This document shows, one piece after another, positions 1-12,203 of a stretch of DNA of 64,000 nucleotides (positions within the stretch are counted from its first letter, which is position 1; each line of letters opens with the position of its first letter). Location: NCBI GenBank assembly GCA_027625915.1, contig JANTQA010000068.1, positions 1 through 64,000 on the forward strand, in the 5' to 3' direction. A program made the translations under genes and the position numbers. The stretch comes from Anaeramoeba flamelloides. Lineage: Eukaryota > Metamonada > Anaeramoebidae. The notes below the pieces were generated by a model, which saw only the letters and a list, made by a program, of their open reading frames with translations, was not told the origin of the DNA and did no database searches.

Positions 1-540
1 AAAATTTTCAAAATTCAAAAAGTGTTTATATAAACCACAATTAAAAATTTTTAACACACCAAAATTCGATGTGTGAAGAAAAAAACTTATCTAACCAATT
101 CAAGAAGATTTACCAAATTAGAACCATTCAATAATTGAGATATCAACACTTCTTTATAAATTACAATACTCACAAAACAATAAATAAATAATTATCAATA
201 CAAATAAATCATGGGTGTGTTAAAAATTTTGGAGAGAGCAAAACAAAAAAATACATTAGTAAATTTGTTTAAATTCTATTAGGATTATTGATCGATCAAA
301 TGGTTAGATACTACCAACTAATTTTATTTGAGTTCTTCTATTTGGAACAACTTGGCTTTAACATAATATCAATAGTTCAAAAAAATTTTGATCAAACGAC
401 ACAAGTTACCTAATTCAAAAAATGAAATGAAAAGAAAAACTAAAAGATGAAAAAATGATTTTCATATTTTACAAAAATCAAAATTATCTCCAATTTCAAT
501 GAAATTGTATTATTGTGATTGTTTGGAACATTTTAGTTGT
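1..540. repeat. Diverged dispersed repeat module with GATCGATC core
   Basis: No gene is seen. The stretch around 200-360 (GTGTTAAAAATTTTGGAGAG, then ATTGATCGATCAAA and TTAGATACTACCAACTAA) recurs in the same orientation at about 24,890-25,060, and shorter related pieces lie at about 7,460-7,560, inverted near 30,050-30,110, and inside the R units. It is a degraded dispersed repeat of unknown type. Confidence 0.5.
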
Positions 541-744
541 GTGGAAAATTTTGAATTTTAGTTTATATGGTCAAAACATGTTTTCAAAATTTTTCAAAAA
601 TGTTAAAATGAAAATTCTTAAAATAGGTAACCTACTCAAATACTAGATTATAAAACATTGTTTATTTCAAAGATACAATACATTGATATCATATTTTTCT
701 TCCTAATCTCAAATCATGAATTTTCAAACCATTTTCAAAAAGTG

Positions 745-785
<41 letters not shown>

Positions 786-885
786 TCAAAACATGTTTTC
801 AAATTTTTTCAAAAATTCAAAAATTTGTAAATATTACTATCAAAAAACTCAAATGATAGATTGTATAAAATATTGTTCTTGTTTT
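541..885 (+). repeat. Satellite block A, about 1.5 units of a roughly 205-220-bp repeat
   Basis: The unit starts with ATGGTCAAAACATGTTTTC, continues through AAATGTTAAAATGAAAATTC and AAACATTGTTTATTTCAAAG, and ends in a short AT microsatellite before the next ATGGTCAAAACATG. The same unit is tandemly repeated at 16.9-18.4 kb (same orientation) and at 28.1-29.0 kb (reverse). A short open frame at 658-891 is only a reading of this repeat. Confidence 0.8.
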
Positions 886-1260
886 ACATAGTATCAATCT
901 GTCATTATCATAATAACTTTCAAAAAGTTCAAAATATTTATATAAAAATATTAATTCAGAAAAATATTAATATATAAAGTCAAATATGGAGTATAAGAGT
1001 ATGTCAATTCATTTGAATAGAGAAAGAAAGAAAAATTTTAAAAAAAAAAAAAATTAAAAAAATGATGATTTAATGTAAAAATTCAGATTTAAAAGAGTTC
1101 TAATCGGAACTTACTTCACGTACCTACTCGACAAATCCTTATTTCTAAGGGAATACCTTTCGATTTGAAGAGTTTTTTTCTTGATATATATATATATATA
1201 TAAATAAATAATCAAATCAAATCAAATCTTAGGATTGGAAGTATTTAATATCAAATAAAT
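886..1260 (+). repeat. Satellite-flanking module, copy 1
   Basis: It runs from GTCATTATCATAATAAC through GAGTTCTAATCGGAACTTA and ACCTTTCGATTTGAAGAG. The same module follows the satellite at 18,640-18,960, and its first part is inverted at about 27,970-28,095. In this copy the satellite joins the module at a plain TA (889-890), whereas at 18,441 a MITE sits at that point, so this copy is an empty insertion site. Confidence 0.75.
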
Positions 1261-1990
1261 CATAATAATAAAAAATATAAAAAACAGAGAAATTCAATCC
1301 AGGATTACTTTACCTACCCAAATTAACACCTTAGTGGACCCAAAGAGATATTTGAAAGTATATTCGGTTTTTGTTTTCTACTTGTTTTGAAATAAGTCGG
1401 ATTTATATTCTTTTATTGATTAAAAACAATGAAAGAGTAAAAAAAACATTAAAAATAATAAAAATTCTAGATCAAATTTCAAAAAATACAGAGAAATTCT
1501 GTCTGGAATTACATCATGTACCTGTTGGTCTTAATATATACTAAGATATTATAACTCTAAGTGAAGACTCTTCAATTAATTCGAGTTTTTTGTTCAAAAA
1601 ATCCAAATTTATATAAGATCACTTAACTAAGATTTTAAATTGAAGTCTTTTTTCCGAATAAATATATTGGAATATTTATATATTATTTTTATTTGAGTAT
1701 ATGATTTATCTCGTAATCTCTCTCAATAATGCTCCTAAAAATGAAAAAAAAAAAAAAAGATAAATATTAAATTAGAAAACTTTCTGGGTTTTCACAGTTT
1801 AGATAATAATCAAGAGAATCTTGTTTTTTTTTTTTTGAGGATAAATCCAAAAAAAAAAGTATTGATCGTGGAGAGACAAATTTCGTTATTTTTATTCCAG
1901 ATTACTTTTTTAGATTTTATTAATAAAGTTTTTATTTCATAAGGTTCTCAATTGGTCAATAGATGTATAATCAATATTTTTTTTTAGTTA
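1261..1990. other. AT-rich region with no gene
   Basis: It holds A and T homopolymer runs and a weak repeat of the ACAGAGAAATTC/ATTACTTTACCTACC motif (about 1,285, 1,490, and again near 19,025). No coding frame stands out. Confidence 0.5.
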
Positions 1991-2184
1991 TAGTAAGTTC
2001 CAACATTAAGGCACAAACTTTCAAGGAAAATTAAGACAATAAAAATCTCAAATTAAGATACAAAATTCAGAATCTAGTCAAATATATTGAAAAACAAAAT
2101 TACAAAAAATTTGCCTTAATTTGGGATTTAAATTTGCCTTAAATTTCATATTAAGTTTATACCTTAAATTTGGAACTGACTGTA
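1991..2184. mobile_element. CAGTCAGT-family MITE, eroded copy
   Basis: The inverted arms AAGGCACAAACTTTCAAGG and, on the other side, AGTTTATACCTTAAATTTGG followed by ACTGACTGTA are recognisable, but the copy is diverged from the well-kept ones in both arms. It marks the outer edge of the left outer inverted repeat. Confidence 0.75.
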
Positions 2185-2389
2185 TAAATTTTTAAATTTT
2201 TCAAGCAATATGTGCCTTTCATTCCAAAATATTTTTTTTGAATCGTAAAAGAAAATTTTCAAAAATTGAAATTGAAAATTTTCAAAACTCTCTTTTTTAC
2301 AACATTTCATTTTTTATAAAAAAAATAAATTTTTTTTAACCCTTTTTGGAAAATTTTGTTAGCTTATTTGGATATTGATGATTTATGTG

Positions 2390-2815
2390 CCAAAAGTACT
2401 TTTGATGTTATACCTTGAGGATACCAAGTCATGAAGTTTGATTTGGTTTAAACCTCGGGTCTCGAATCATAGTTTTATGGATGTGGTTCACACAATTCCT
2501 TCTGAAGGTGTCATCTTGATATGTTTTGGTAGGGAGTCAGTAATACAACTCAAGGATTTAACGGCTAATTAAGCTTTCATGTCAGGTATGAGAATTGTAT
2601 TACCCTCTCTGATATTGAGATATGTAAGTGTTTCTCCAGAGGTAATGTTGATAACTTCACAATAGTTCTGAATTAACCATAAAAACTATGTAACTCAACA
2701 AATATATCTTTTGGAGGGGACGATACTAAATAATCATTTGAAGGTGGGTATTCTATCAATTGCGAATGGTACACTGACAACTGTTAAGTACGATGTCATT
2801 ATATGAATTTATTTT
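2390..2815 (-). pseudogene. Decayed protein-like stretch, family not recognised
   Basis: This stretch is less AT-rich than its surroundings and, read on the minus strand, gives protein-like text with balanced residue use, including ITSGETLTYLNIREGNTI. It is not open over a gene-sized length, and I do not recognise the family. Only its edges are kept in the right outer arm near 60,790-60,990, where the middle is missing, so it was either inserted on the left or lost on the right. It is best treated as an old fossil of unknown origin. Confidence 0.3.
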
Positions 2816-3983
2816 GATAACAATAAGACATAATAAACATTGTTGTAAACAATGTTTGTCTTGTGGTTGTACAACAAACATATAAGTAATAAATTAGATT
2901 GTGTTTATAGAATTCGAAATCTTCAGATAAAAAGATAGAATTAACTACTTTACTCGAGATAAACTCTTGACAAAAATCTTTTGATTTGAAAAGTCAATCC
3001 AAAACAATGGAATTCAAATTTAGGCATTGGACATTGATTAAAAATTAAATTTTGATTTTGTTTTTAATTTTAAACTTTAAAAGAAGACCTTAGTTAATTT
3101 AAAATACAATTCAGAAGATCAAATCATATATTTTTTGATGATATTATGTTAAAAAATCTATTCTCTTTTGGGTTCTTTGGGTTGATTATATCAGAAAGTT
3201 AATATTTAAAAGAATAATAATCAATATATATATATTTATATATAGAAATTTTGAAATATTAATCAAAATTATTGATAGACAATATTCAATTGATGGATAA
3301 TCCAAAATTTTATTGGTTTTGGTTCTTATTCACCTTTATATTCTAATTTTAAATAGATTAATTACCAAAATATTATAATATAGAAATAACTGAATTATCT
3401 TGATATTTTTACAATATCATGAAATAAAAATTTTTGCACACACAAACACACTAATACACACACAAATATAAAAATAAATTCAAATTTCCCTTTAATATTT
3501 GGTATTATTAATTATCTATTTTGTTCAAAAAATTATTATATTTTGAATAATTTCAATAATCACTATTTAATTTTCAAAATTTATATTTTATTGTATTTAT
3601 TAAAAGATAACTTGTCACTGATATATAGTTTCTCAATTCTTTATTTGAATATATTGAGATCATTTACGTATTCTATTATAATTATTGACCCAATAATCTT
3701 TTGAAAAACCTAAAATTCTAAATAAAATAAAATTGAAAAACAAATCTTTTTTTAGAGATAAAATGAGAGAAAATATTCTGATTTTTACAATGATATTCAA
3801 AAAAGATGTATTTGAGATTCCCATGTATTTTTTATTGAAAAAATATGTAGAACTTGAGGTGATTACTGAGTAAAAAATAAATTAGAGATGCTAATGGTTT
3901 GATTTATGAAAAGATAAAAAAATTACTTTCAAAATTCATTGTTTTACAATAAGTAGATGGGTATGAAAAATAAACAGTATGGT

Positions 3984-4062
3984 ATATATATATATATATA
4001 TATAGTTATAACTGTGTATGTGTGTGTGTGTGTGTGTGTGTTTATATGTGTGTGTTTGTATG

Positions 4063-4097
<35 letters not shown>

Positions 4098-4165
4098 TGT
4101 GTACGTGTGTTTGTTTGTTTTAATTTCTTTATGTGTGTGTTAAAATTAAATAAAACTTGTTTTTT
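3984..4165. repeat. Compound AT/GT microsatellite
   Basis: Runs of TA, TG and TA dinucleotides follow one another. The right outer arm has a matching TG run near 59,930-59,955. An open frame across the run (3957-4175) is a microsatellite artefact. Confidence 0.9.
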
Positions 4166-4513
4166 CTATTTGTAAATAGAAAATTAATGAATACTTTTCT
4201 CAATTCAAGATCATTAATAAAAAAATAATAAGAATAAATTATTCTTATTTTTCAATATTTTTTTATTTGAACTTTATCAAAGTTCACCCCTTCATTTCTA
4301 GATTTTTCACCAAATTCTTTGTATTGCATCTAATGTAAGCTGAGTGGATCATTCTCAATTAAGAACAATTATTGGAAAGTTAATCTTTCTTCCTTTAGAA
4401 AAGATTAATTTAGAGCATGTGTTTCCAAACAGATTCTTATTTGAAATGTCCTGAAATCCATTTACAGAACTCCAGGTATTTAGAACTACAAGAATTGTGT
4501 TAAATTTAGACCT

Positions 4514-4536
4514 GGGGGGGTACGCGCGCGAGCAAA
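4514..4536. other. GC island: G-tract followed by CG repeat, 3' of the TLDc gene
   Basis: CCTGGGGGGG is followed by ACGCGCGCGAGC in otherwise AT-rich sequence, about 140 bp beyond the stop codon of the minus-strand TLDc gene. The paralogue has CGCGC plus a C-tract and GGTCC at 58,798-58,820 in the equivalent place. Confidence 0.7.
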
Positions 4537-4671
4537 ATAAAAATATTTGAAAAATGGAAAAAGAAAAAAATTAAGAATTTATTTTTAAATGGATTTTGAT
4601 TGAAAAAGAAAAAAAATTATTGATTGATTTTAAAAAAAAAGAAAAAAAAGTGAAAAATTTTTGTGTGTTTT

Positions 4672-6221
4672 TTATTTTTCACAAAAAATTTCAATTTGAA
4701 AAATATCCCAATTTTCATAGGAACCTGCTAAAAAATTCCGGGCTTCATTTGATCCTGATTTATATCCAAATGGGGGTTTATATGTATAACCTAGATTTGA
4801 TTGGGTATATTTATTCATATTTTGATTATTCCATCCTAACCTCAAATCACCCCATCCAAAATATGGTCCATTTTTCTTATGGCAGTATATTTCGTAATTT
4901 TGTCTCCGATAAATAGGTATTTTTAAAGGTTCTTTAAATTTTGGATCCAGGCTAATGAAGGAAAACAGAAAGGATTTATTTCCTATTGATTGTTTAGAAT
5001 AGTAGCTTGTTGAATCCCAATCAATTGCTGCAAATCCTCCAAATAAGGATTGGTTTTTTAATTTGATCAGAACTATGGATTTTGCTTTATTGTCGCATTT
5101 TTCATGGAAGGTTTGATATTTCCATCCATCTGTTCTTGAATTGAATCTTCTTTGTAAATTTGAATTGCATCCGGCTTCTTTGATCCATTTTTCGAGAAAT
5201 TGAATGAATTTTGGGTTATTTTCCTTTTGAAGGATTTCTGATCGTTCTAAAAAAAAATGATCAATTACTTTCAATTTAAAGGGTGATTTTGGAATTTTTT
5301 GATAATTTATTGACATATTTATTTGATATTCTCCTTCTTTTTGGAATAAATATTCTCCAATTAATTCTTGATTTGTTCCTTCTTTAAATTTGGTTATTTC
5401 GGTGATCACTTCATTTGAATTTGATTTGAGAATTTCAGCTTTTGGATTGAATTCTTGGGTATTTACGGTTTCATTAAATTGATTTTTAAGAAGAATTGAA
5501 AATTGTAATTTGTTTTCTAATTGTATTTCCTTAGGCAAATCGATTTGGGTTTTATTGGGATCAAAGGGCAAATTTAATTTCCAATTTTTCAAATTCTGCG
5601 TTAATTCATTCGAAATTATATTTATTTTATTAAATTTTGAATTACAAATTAATTTATTGTTCTCATTTTTATTCAAAATTGGTAATAATTTTTTCAATTT
5701 AAAAAAATTGAGCAATATTTGTTGATAATCATTATATTTTTTGCAAATTTCAATTTCTTTTATTATCATTTCAGATTCATTAAATTCATCAATTTCTTTT
5801 TGCATTTTCATTGATTGCTTATTTAATTTCAAATATTTTTCATTTTGTTGAATTGATATTTCTTCATTCATCTTCTTGAATTGATATTGGGTTAATTCAT
5901 TTAATTTTTGATAATTTTTTTTGACCAATTCAATATTTATTTGTTTATCTTTTAAGGAATTGATTTTTTCATTTTGTATTTTTCGAACAAATTCTTCTTT
6001 TTTCTCATTAATTGAATTTATTTCCTTGATTAGTTCTTCCAATTCATTTTGGATTTGTTCATATCCTTCTTTGAGATTTTTTGATTTTTGACAATTGTTA
6101 TGATTAAGAATTAGACAATGGCTACATAATAATTGTTTATGATCAATGCAAAAAAATTCATAAGGCTTATTTTTGTGTTCATTACATAATCTTGGGAATT
6201 CTGATTTTTGTTTTTCTTGAG

Positions 6222-6256
<35 letters not shown>

Positions 6257-6931
6257 TTGTTAAAAAAATTTTGAATAAAAAAAACATAAAATTTAATCGT
6301 TAATATTAAAAAAAAATAACAATATTAGAATTATAACAACAAAAATTCAAAAGATTCATTTAAAAAATAAAAAAAAAATAAAAAAATCCAAAGAAAAATA
6401 TAAAATTCAAACTTTTGGCTAATTCAATTTGAGAAAATAATTTAAAAAATCCAAATGAATTTGATTGGTTTATATTACTTTCTAATTTGTTAAATTGTTT
6501 CAGTAGAGTTTCTGTTGAATATTTTAAATCATTGATCGTTTGTTTTTCTTTGTTCATACTTTGTGAAATTTGTTCAAAAAAATCCTTGGCTAATTTTATT
6601 TCATTTTGTTCAAGTAAATCTAATAACTTTTTTTGATTCGAATAAAATTTGGATATTTCACTTAAAATCTTTTCTTTTTTAGATATCATCTTCTCTTCAG
6701 AATTATTTAATTGTAAAAATTTCTCATTGATTCTTTCAAAATGATTTTTGATACATTTTTTTTGTTCATTGATTAATTCTTTATAAAAATCCATTGGCTG
6801 ATCAAATGCAATTGTTTCATGATTTGTATGATCAAAGCTGCATTCATTACAAATTAATTTTTGGCAATTTTTACAGTATCTGGAAAGTTTATTGTTTTGG
6901 TGAATTGGGCATTTTTCAGTTCCATTGTTAT
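4672..6931 (-). CDS. B-box / coiled-coil / filamin-repeat / TLDc protein, 3' exons
   Basis: Two joined exons are read: 6931-6413 and 6221-4672, with a 191-bp intron (GTTTGA donor, AAAAG acceptor) that keeps frame. The order is: B-box 1 (CPIHQNNKLSRYCKNC, ligands C-x2-H, C-x2-C, C-x2-C, then H-x2-H); coiled coil; B-box 2 (LCNEHKNKP, FCIDHKQLLCSHC, NHNNC); a second coiled coil; one filamin/ABP280-type repeat ending IPKSPFKLKVI; and a C-terminal TLDc domain from about WIKEAGC to the end (LFGGFAAIDWD, NFLAGSYENWD, FQIEIFCEK). The stop at 4672 follows the TLDc end directly. A splice acceptor (TTCAG) precedes B-box 1, and a first exon with the start codon was not found. TLDc domains occur in oxidation-resistance and V-ATPase-binding proteins. 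B-box, coiled coil and filamin is the TRIM2/3-like layout, but no RING is visible. The function is unknown. A near-identical design lies inverted at 52.6-58.7 kb. Confidence 0.85.
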
Positions 6932-7835
6932 CTGAATATATTTTTTTTTATTTTTATATAAGAGATTTTAAAGTTTAATTTTAAAATTTTTAGAAAAATC
7001 AAAAAAAAGAGTATAACATAACATAAATATAAATAATTGTAATTAATTAAATTGAAAAATATGAATTTTCCACAAAATTAAAAATTAGATTTAAAATTTA
7101 ATAAAAAATTTTATTTTTTTTTTTTACTAAAGCAATATATTTGGTTGAAATTTTTAAAATATACAAAACAAAATGTGATCAAAATGTGATCAAAATAAGA
7201 TCAAAATTTAAAAATAAATCTTGATTAAAATGAACTTCAATTCAACTTTTTTGCAACTTACAATTAGTTTATTTTGCTTAAAATAATCATAAATTAAAAA
7301 TATTTATCTTTTTGAAATCATAAACTATAGTTAATAACCAATTGAAATCTTAATAATTATTTCTCATTTATATAAATTACTCAAATTTTCTAATAAATAA
7401 TTTTAAAAATTGAAATTTTTCGTATAATTTAGAAGTAAAGGCACAAAAAAAGTCTTTCTGAGAGATTTGTAATAACTTTATTAAATATTGATTGAACAAA
7501 TAGTTAGATAATATCAACTAATTTTATTTGAGTTATCGATTAAAAACAACTTGTTGTATTATAATATCAATCATTTTTATAAAAATATTTTGATCTCACG
7601 TAAACTAAATACATTCACAGGTCTAGGCAAAATTTAAGAATGGTATAAATTCAAAATATAACAATGTTGAGATAAATTTGCAAAATTGTGTAATTTTGGC
7701 TTTTTTTTTTTTTTTTAAATAAATTCTCTTTTAAATTAGATTTTTTAAATATTGTTATAAATGTTATTAAAAAAATATAAAATTATTCACATAATTAAAA
7801 CAAAAAAATATAAAACATTATATATAATAAAATCC
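6932..7835. other. AT-rich region upstream of the TLDc gene, no gene seen
   Basis: It should hold the missing first exon and promoter of the minus-strand TLDc gene, but no convincing start codon or exon can be picked. A degraded copy of the GATCGATC module (TTAGATAATATCAACTAA) lies at about 7,460-7,560. Confidence 0.4.
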
Positions 7836-7840
7836 AAAAA

Positions 7841-8196
7841 TACATCAATTTCAAACCTGGTGCGTACGATTTAACTTAACTTTTAATTTTAATTTTGATT
7901 AAACTTTCTTTGAACATAAAAATCTGTTAAAACTAAATGACCATTTTAACACCAAAACTCAAGAATACCTGTATGAAAAGCTTCGTAAATAACTTTTCCA
8001 TTTTTTAAAAAACTTTTTTGAAATTATTTTTAAAAGATTCCATGTTTGTAAGGGATCTTGGATATTAAAGACAATACAAGAAGATTTGAGTCCAAAATAA
8101 CAATAGTTCATTTCAATTGAAAGGGTTTTTTTAGAAAGTTTAATGTAAATTTTAAAACAAGTTAAATCGTGCACACCGGGTTTGAAATTGATGTAT
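7841..8196. mobile_element. Fold-back element with CATCAATTTCAAACC ends
   Basis: The left end CATCAATTTCAAACCTGGTG followed by CGTACGATTTAACTT is mirrored at 8,160-8,196 (AAGTTAAATCGTGCACACC, then GGTTTGAAATTGATG). The ends are flanked by TA. There is no transposase. The minus-strand open frame at 7959-8174 is only the inside of this palindrome. Confidence 0.65.
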
Positions 8197-8561
8197 ATTT
8201 TTCGATTTTAAAACCTAAATTGAAAAAAATTTAAAATTTCCAATTAAAATATTAATTTTTTATGATAATTATAAACTTCAATGTAAACATTGAAATTAAA
8301 AATAGAGTGATCGTAAAAAACCCAAATGGTAAACCCCAAATATAATATTAAATATTAACATCAATTAAAATTATTTATGAGTAACTTTGTTTTCAAACTT
8401 TAATATGAAATAATAAAGATTTATTATTCATATTTCATTTACTTTGATTGTAATAATATTAAACAATTGGAAAAATTAAAATAATAAAACTTTAATTCAT
8501 ATTAAAACCAAAATCTAAAACAATTTATATTTATGGAAAAAGAAGAACAAAAATCTTACTA

Positions 8562-8760
8562 CAGTCAGTTCCACTTTTAAAGCACAAACTTACAACGGAA
8601 ATATAAGGTACAAAAAAATCTCAAATTAAGGCACAAAATTTTGAATTTTTTATTTTTACAAATTATTTTACTGGAATCTGAATTTTGTGCCTTAATTTGG
8701 GATTTTTATTGTGCCTTATATTTTCATTGAAGTTTGTGTCTTAAAAGTGGGACTGACTGT
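8562..8760. mobile_element. CAGTCAGT-family MITE
   Basis: A nearly perfect palindrome of about 200 bp: CAGTCAGTTCCACTTTTAA at one end, TTAAAAGTGGGACTGACTG at the other, TA on both sides. It is non-coding and fits a Tc1/mariner-type MITE. Confidence 0.95.
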
Positions 8761-9520
8761 ATATTTTTATATTAAATTCAATTTTAATTTTAAACATTTA
8801 ATAAAAGTAAAAAATTATATTTTTTTACGAATTTTTATTTCAAAACACTTTCTGTTCTGTCAAAAGAAATCGAAAAAAAATAATCATTTAACAAGAAATT
8901 TTTTTTAAAAAAAAAAACTAATCAAAAAAATTAAACAGCTGAGTTCCGAGAAAGTAAAAAAAACACAATTGAAAAATTGTAAATAGAAAAGACTTTATTA
9001 AAAATCAATAGAATAAATGTGTTAATGAATTAATTTGTAAAAAAAAAAATAGGATCTAAAAATTAAAGCTAATTCTGGTATTAAGTGAAAATTTATAAAA
9101 AAAAAATCAAAATTAAATCAATTTTTAATTAAAAAAAAGAAGAAATTCCAATGACAAAAATGAAATGTATTTTTTTCAAAAAAAAAACACAAACTTATTC
9201 TGATGATGAAATTTTGAGTATTTAATTTTTGGATAACTACAGATAAGATTGAGATTAGATCTTTTAAAAATTGTAAATTAGCATTGTAATTATTTTTGAA
9301 AGATTTTGGTGAAAGATCATTGAGTTATTATACAAACTTTATATAAATCTTCGACTTCTCCTTGATAAACTTTAACCCCTTAATCAAAATAAAAAGTATT
9401 TCACTTGTAAATTTAAACTTTAATCATGTTATTAAAAGTTATTTTAGAAGACTTTAAAATATTTTTAAACATTAGATTTTAATCTTCATTAATTTCAAAG
9501 ATTATACCCTATTAAAAAAA
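8761..9520. other. AT-rich region with no gene
   Basis: A-runs and T-runs; no frame with protein-like composition and no clear repeat. Confidence 0.4.
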
Positions 9521-9524
9521 AAAA

Positions 9525-9690
9525 AGATTTTTATAACATGTTATAAACGTGTTGTAAAGGTATTATAAACGTTTAAAATGTTATAAAATTTTTACAATCA
9601 AAACTTTTATAACATAAATGTTTGTTATAAAATGTTTTATAATATTTGTAACATGTTATAAGCCCGTGTTATAAGAATAATTTTTCAAAA
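9525..9690. repeat. Cluster of TTATAAC / GTTATAA motifs
   Basis: At least ten copies of TTATAAC or its complement are packed in about 165 bp, including the palindromes AACATGTTATAA near 9,535 and AACATGTTATAAG near 9,652. The outer halves mirror each other. It could be a small fold-back element or a protein-binding array. Confidence 0.5.
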
Positions 9691-10100
9691 AATATATTGA
9701 AAAAATCATCAAATAAAAGGAAATTTTGTGATAAAAATGTTAAAATAAATGTTTAAAAAAATTTTTTTTAAAAAGATTATATGAAAAAACTATTAGGATT
9801 TTTAATATCATAATTTGGTTATAATGAAACAAATTATTTATCTTATAGAAATCAAAATTTGTAAAAAAAATCTTCAGTTTTGAGATAATGTTTGGTAAAT
9901 ACAATAAATTCCATTTTTTTGGTAAATTCAAATTTCAAAAAATCAAAAAATTGTTTTTCTCTTTTTATATTAGAAAAAAAAAACTAATATCATTTTGTAA
10001 AAAATAAAAAAAATTTTGTACTCTTTTTCCGAAAAAAGAATATTTTTAAATATTTCAAAATTAAAAATTTTAAAAATTACAAATTTTATAGAAATAAATA
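9691..10100. other. AT-rich region with no gene
   Basis: Homopolymer-rich spacer; nothing recognisable. Confidence 0.4.
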
Positions 10101-10139
10101 ATAATAATTTCTACAATGTAAAGTCAAGTCAAGTCAAAT

Positions 10140-11020
10140 CAATTTTTATATGAATTTTCAAAATCGTTCACTGTCAAGAATCCCCAGAAAGTATATACAT
10201 GATTTTATATTTGAAGACCTTCGGGATATTTCTAAACAAACGTGTAATAAAAAGGAGAAATAGAGACTCATTAAAAAGTTTGATGATCTAGTTTGTCTCT
10301 GTGACAATTTAAACCCAAGTTTTGTATTCGATCTAAACAAATTTTTACAATTTAACTTTAATGTTTTTCAATAATTCAGTCGAGGGAAGAGAAAAATGAT
10401 CCTTTATAGAATAAAAGTTCTTCATCAAATCATTTAAATAATAACAAATTGGTTATTCTTTTCTTTGACTCTTTTTATTATTATGCCAAGTTAGATCTTG
10501 ATTACCTAAAAATAAATATCAAAATTATATTTGTTTCTATTTGTTCAAAAATCTCCCCCTATTGTCAATCCTTCCTTTTTTTGATTACCTTCCATACTCA
10601 AAATATAATGAGATTGTTCTGGTGCATAAAATGATATTGATCGGAGTTCATAGAACTACGATGGATATCATTTTATATCACTTCAAACAAGATCATCATT
10701 TTTTATCTTCTTCCTGGCCAATAAAACTTGAATCATAACAAATTGAGTGATCTTTTCCTGATCAAAACAATAAATGACTGTTATTATTGATCATATTTTC
10801 CAAGTTTGGAATTTTCTCAATAAATTTATGTTTGGTATAATTTTTTTAAAAAAATTTTTAATTAAAATTATTATTAATGATCAATCCAAATTACTGATGA
10901 ATAGAGAACAACAATTGATAAAAAATTTAAATATTACAAAAGACAATTTGAAAAAAAAATTCTCGAAAAATATCGTGCATCCAAATAATTTTAAAAGTAA
11001 AACTCATTTTTTTTTTTTAT
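10140..11020 (+). pseudogene. Possible decayed coding stretch, unrecognised
   Basis: One plus-strand frame near 10,160-10,380 reads like protein (RKYIHDFIFEDLRDISKQTC, FDDLVCLCDNLNPSFVFDL) but is closed by in-frame stops. Further short open pieces follow at 10,541-10,738 and 10,774-11,022, the last rich in N and K with an amphipathic tail. G+C is slightly higher than in neighbouring DNA. I do not recognise a family, and unspliced exons cannot be excluded. Confidence 0.25.
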
Positions 11021-11312
11021 AATAATAATAATAATTAACAAGAAATGAATTTCAAATTTTAATTAAACCAAATTTGTATTATTGTAAATCTAATATATTT
11101 GAATTCTATTTGAATCATATTTCTTAAAATAATCAAACTTTAATTTGGAAGGTATATTCTACTCAATTAAGTGATTGAATCAAAATATTAGTTTTCAATA
11201 GGAATTAATTCCTTTAATTTAAAAGGGATTGAAGATAATGTTATACTTTTCAGTATTTTATAAATAAATAATGAGATCAGATTATAATTTTTTTTTAATA
11301 AAATCATAAATA

Positions 11313-11961
11313 CAGGTGTAAAAATGATTTTGAATTTTTCATGTTTTTTTTTTTTTTTTGATAAAATTGTGATTTTTTCATTAACTATGATACTTTTATG
11401 GTATTATCTCAAGTCCCAAGAAACTTGGAAACATATTCAATGTCTTTAGTAACATTCTATTGCACTGTTAATTTCAAAATATAAAGGACAAAATTTTCAT
11501 TCTACTTTCCAAAAAAAAAATTACACCTGTCAATAATTAATAAAAAAACAAAGTACTCAATTCTAAAAGAGGAAAATTAATAATTTAAGCTTCCTCTTCA
11601 GAAATTATCTAAAATTTGAAAGGTTTACTGATTTATAAAAAATCTTTTTTTGGAAAGCTGAATGAAAATTTTGTCCATTTTATTTTGAAACAAATAGTAT
11701 TTAAAAAAGATTTTTAAATTGATTTGGAGTAGAAACTTAAGGAAAAAATCGAAAATATTTTTTTTAAAATTCGAATAAACCCAAAAATCTCCAATCGTGT
11801 ATTAAAGGGAATTTTTTATCACAACAAAACATCAAATAAATTGCCAAGTTTGCTAACCCTTGAAGATAATACCAAAAAAGTATCATAGTTAATGAAAAAA
11901 TCACAATTTGATCAAATAAAAAAAAAATATGAAAAATTTAGAAATCATTTTTGCACAAGTG
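11313..11961. mobile_element. Fold-back element, about 650 bp, CAGGTGTAAAAATGA ends
   Basis: CAGGTGTAAAAATGATTT at the left is mirrored by AAATCATTTTTGCACAAGTG at the right. The arms continue inward (TTTTCATTAACTATGATAC against GTATCATAGTTAATGAAAA; AAAGGACAAAATTTTC against GAAAATTTTGTCC). TA flanks the left end, and a TA lies one base outside the right end. It is non-coding and probably a Tc1/mariner-derived fold-back MITE. Confidence 0.75.
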
Positions 11962-12203
11962 TTATAAATTTTTAAGAATTAATTATTTTCCCAAAAAATA
12001 ATTTATTTAAAAGAAGAAAATACAATATCATATTAAACAATTAAGTTTGAATTATATTTTAATGTTTTTTATAAATAATAAATGACAGTCCTTTTATTTC
12101 TATTTTAAGTATTCTATAATATCAGTTTATTTGATGTTATTAAAAATAAACCATTTTTCTAGTTAAAGGTTTCCAGTTGTATTAAATGAATTATATATAT
12201 TTT

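Larger units (their letters stand above)
2190..6931 (+). repeat. Left arm of the outer inverted duplication
   Basis: Read in reverse complement this stretch matches 52,636-61,050. Anchors: ACCAAGTCATGAAGTTTGATTTGG (positions 2,424-2,447) pairs with the block near 60,928; GCTGAGTGGATCATT near 4,338 pairs with the block near 59,010; the TLDc gene pairs with its paralogue. The arms are diverged and differ in length because the right arm carries extra DNA. Confidence 0.8.

Noticed and set aside
3957-4175. Open frame rich in IY and CV repeats
   Set aside because: It is the translation of TA and TG microsatellites; the same kind of frame appears at 16,128-16,316 and 29,614-29,870.
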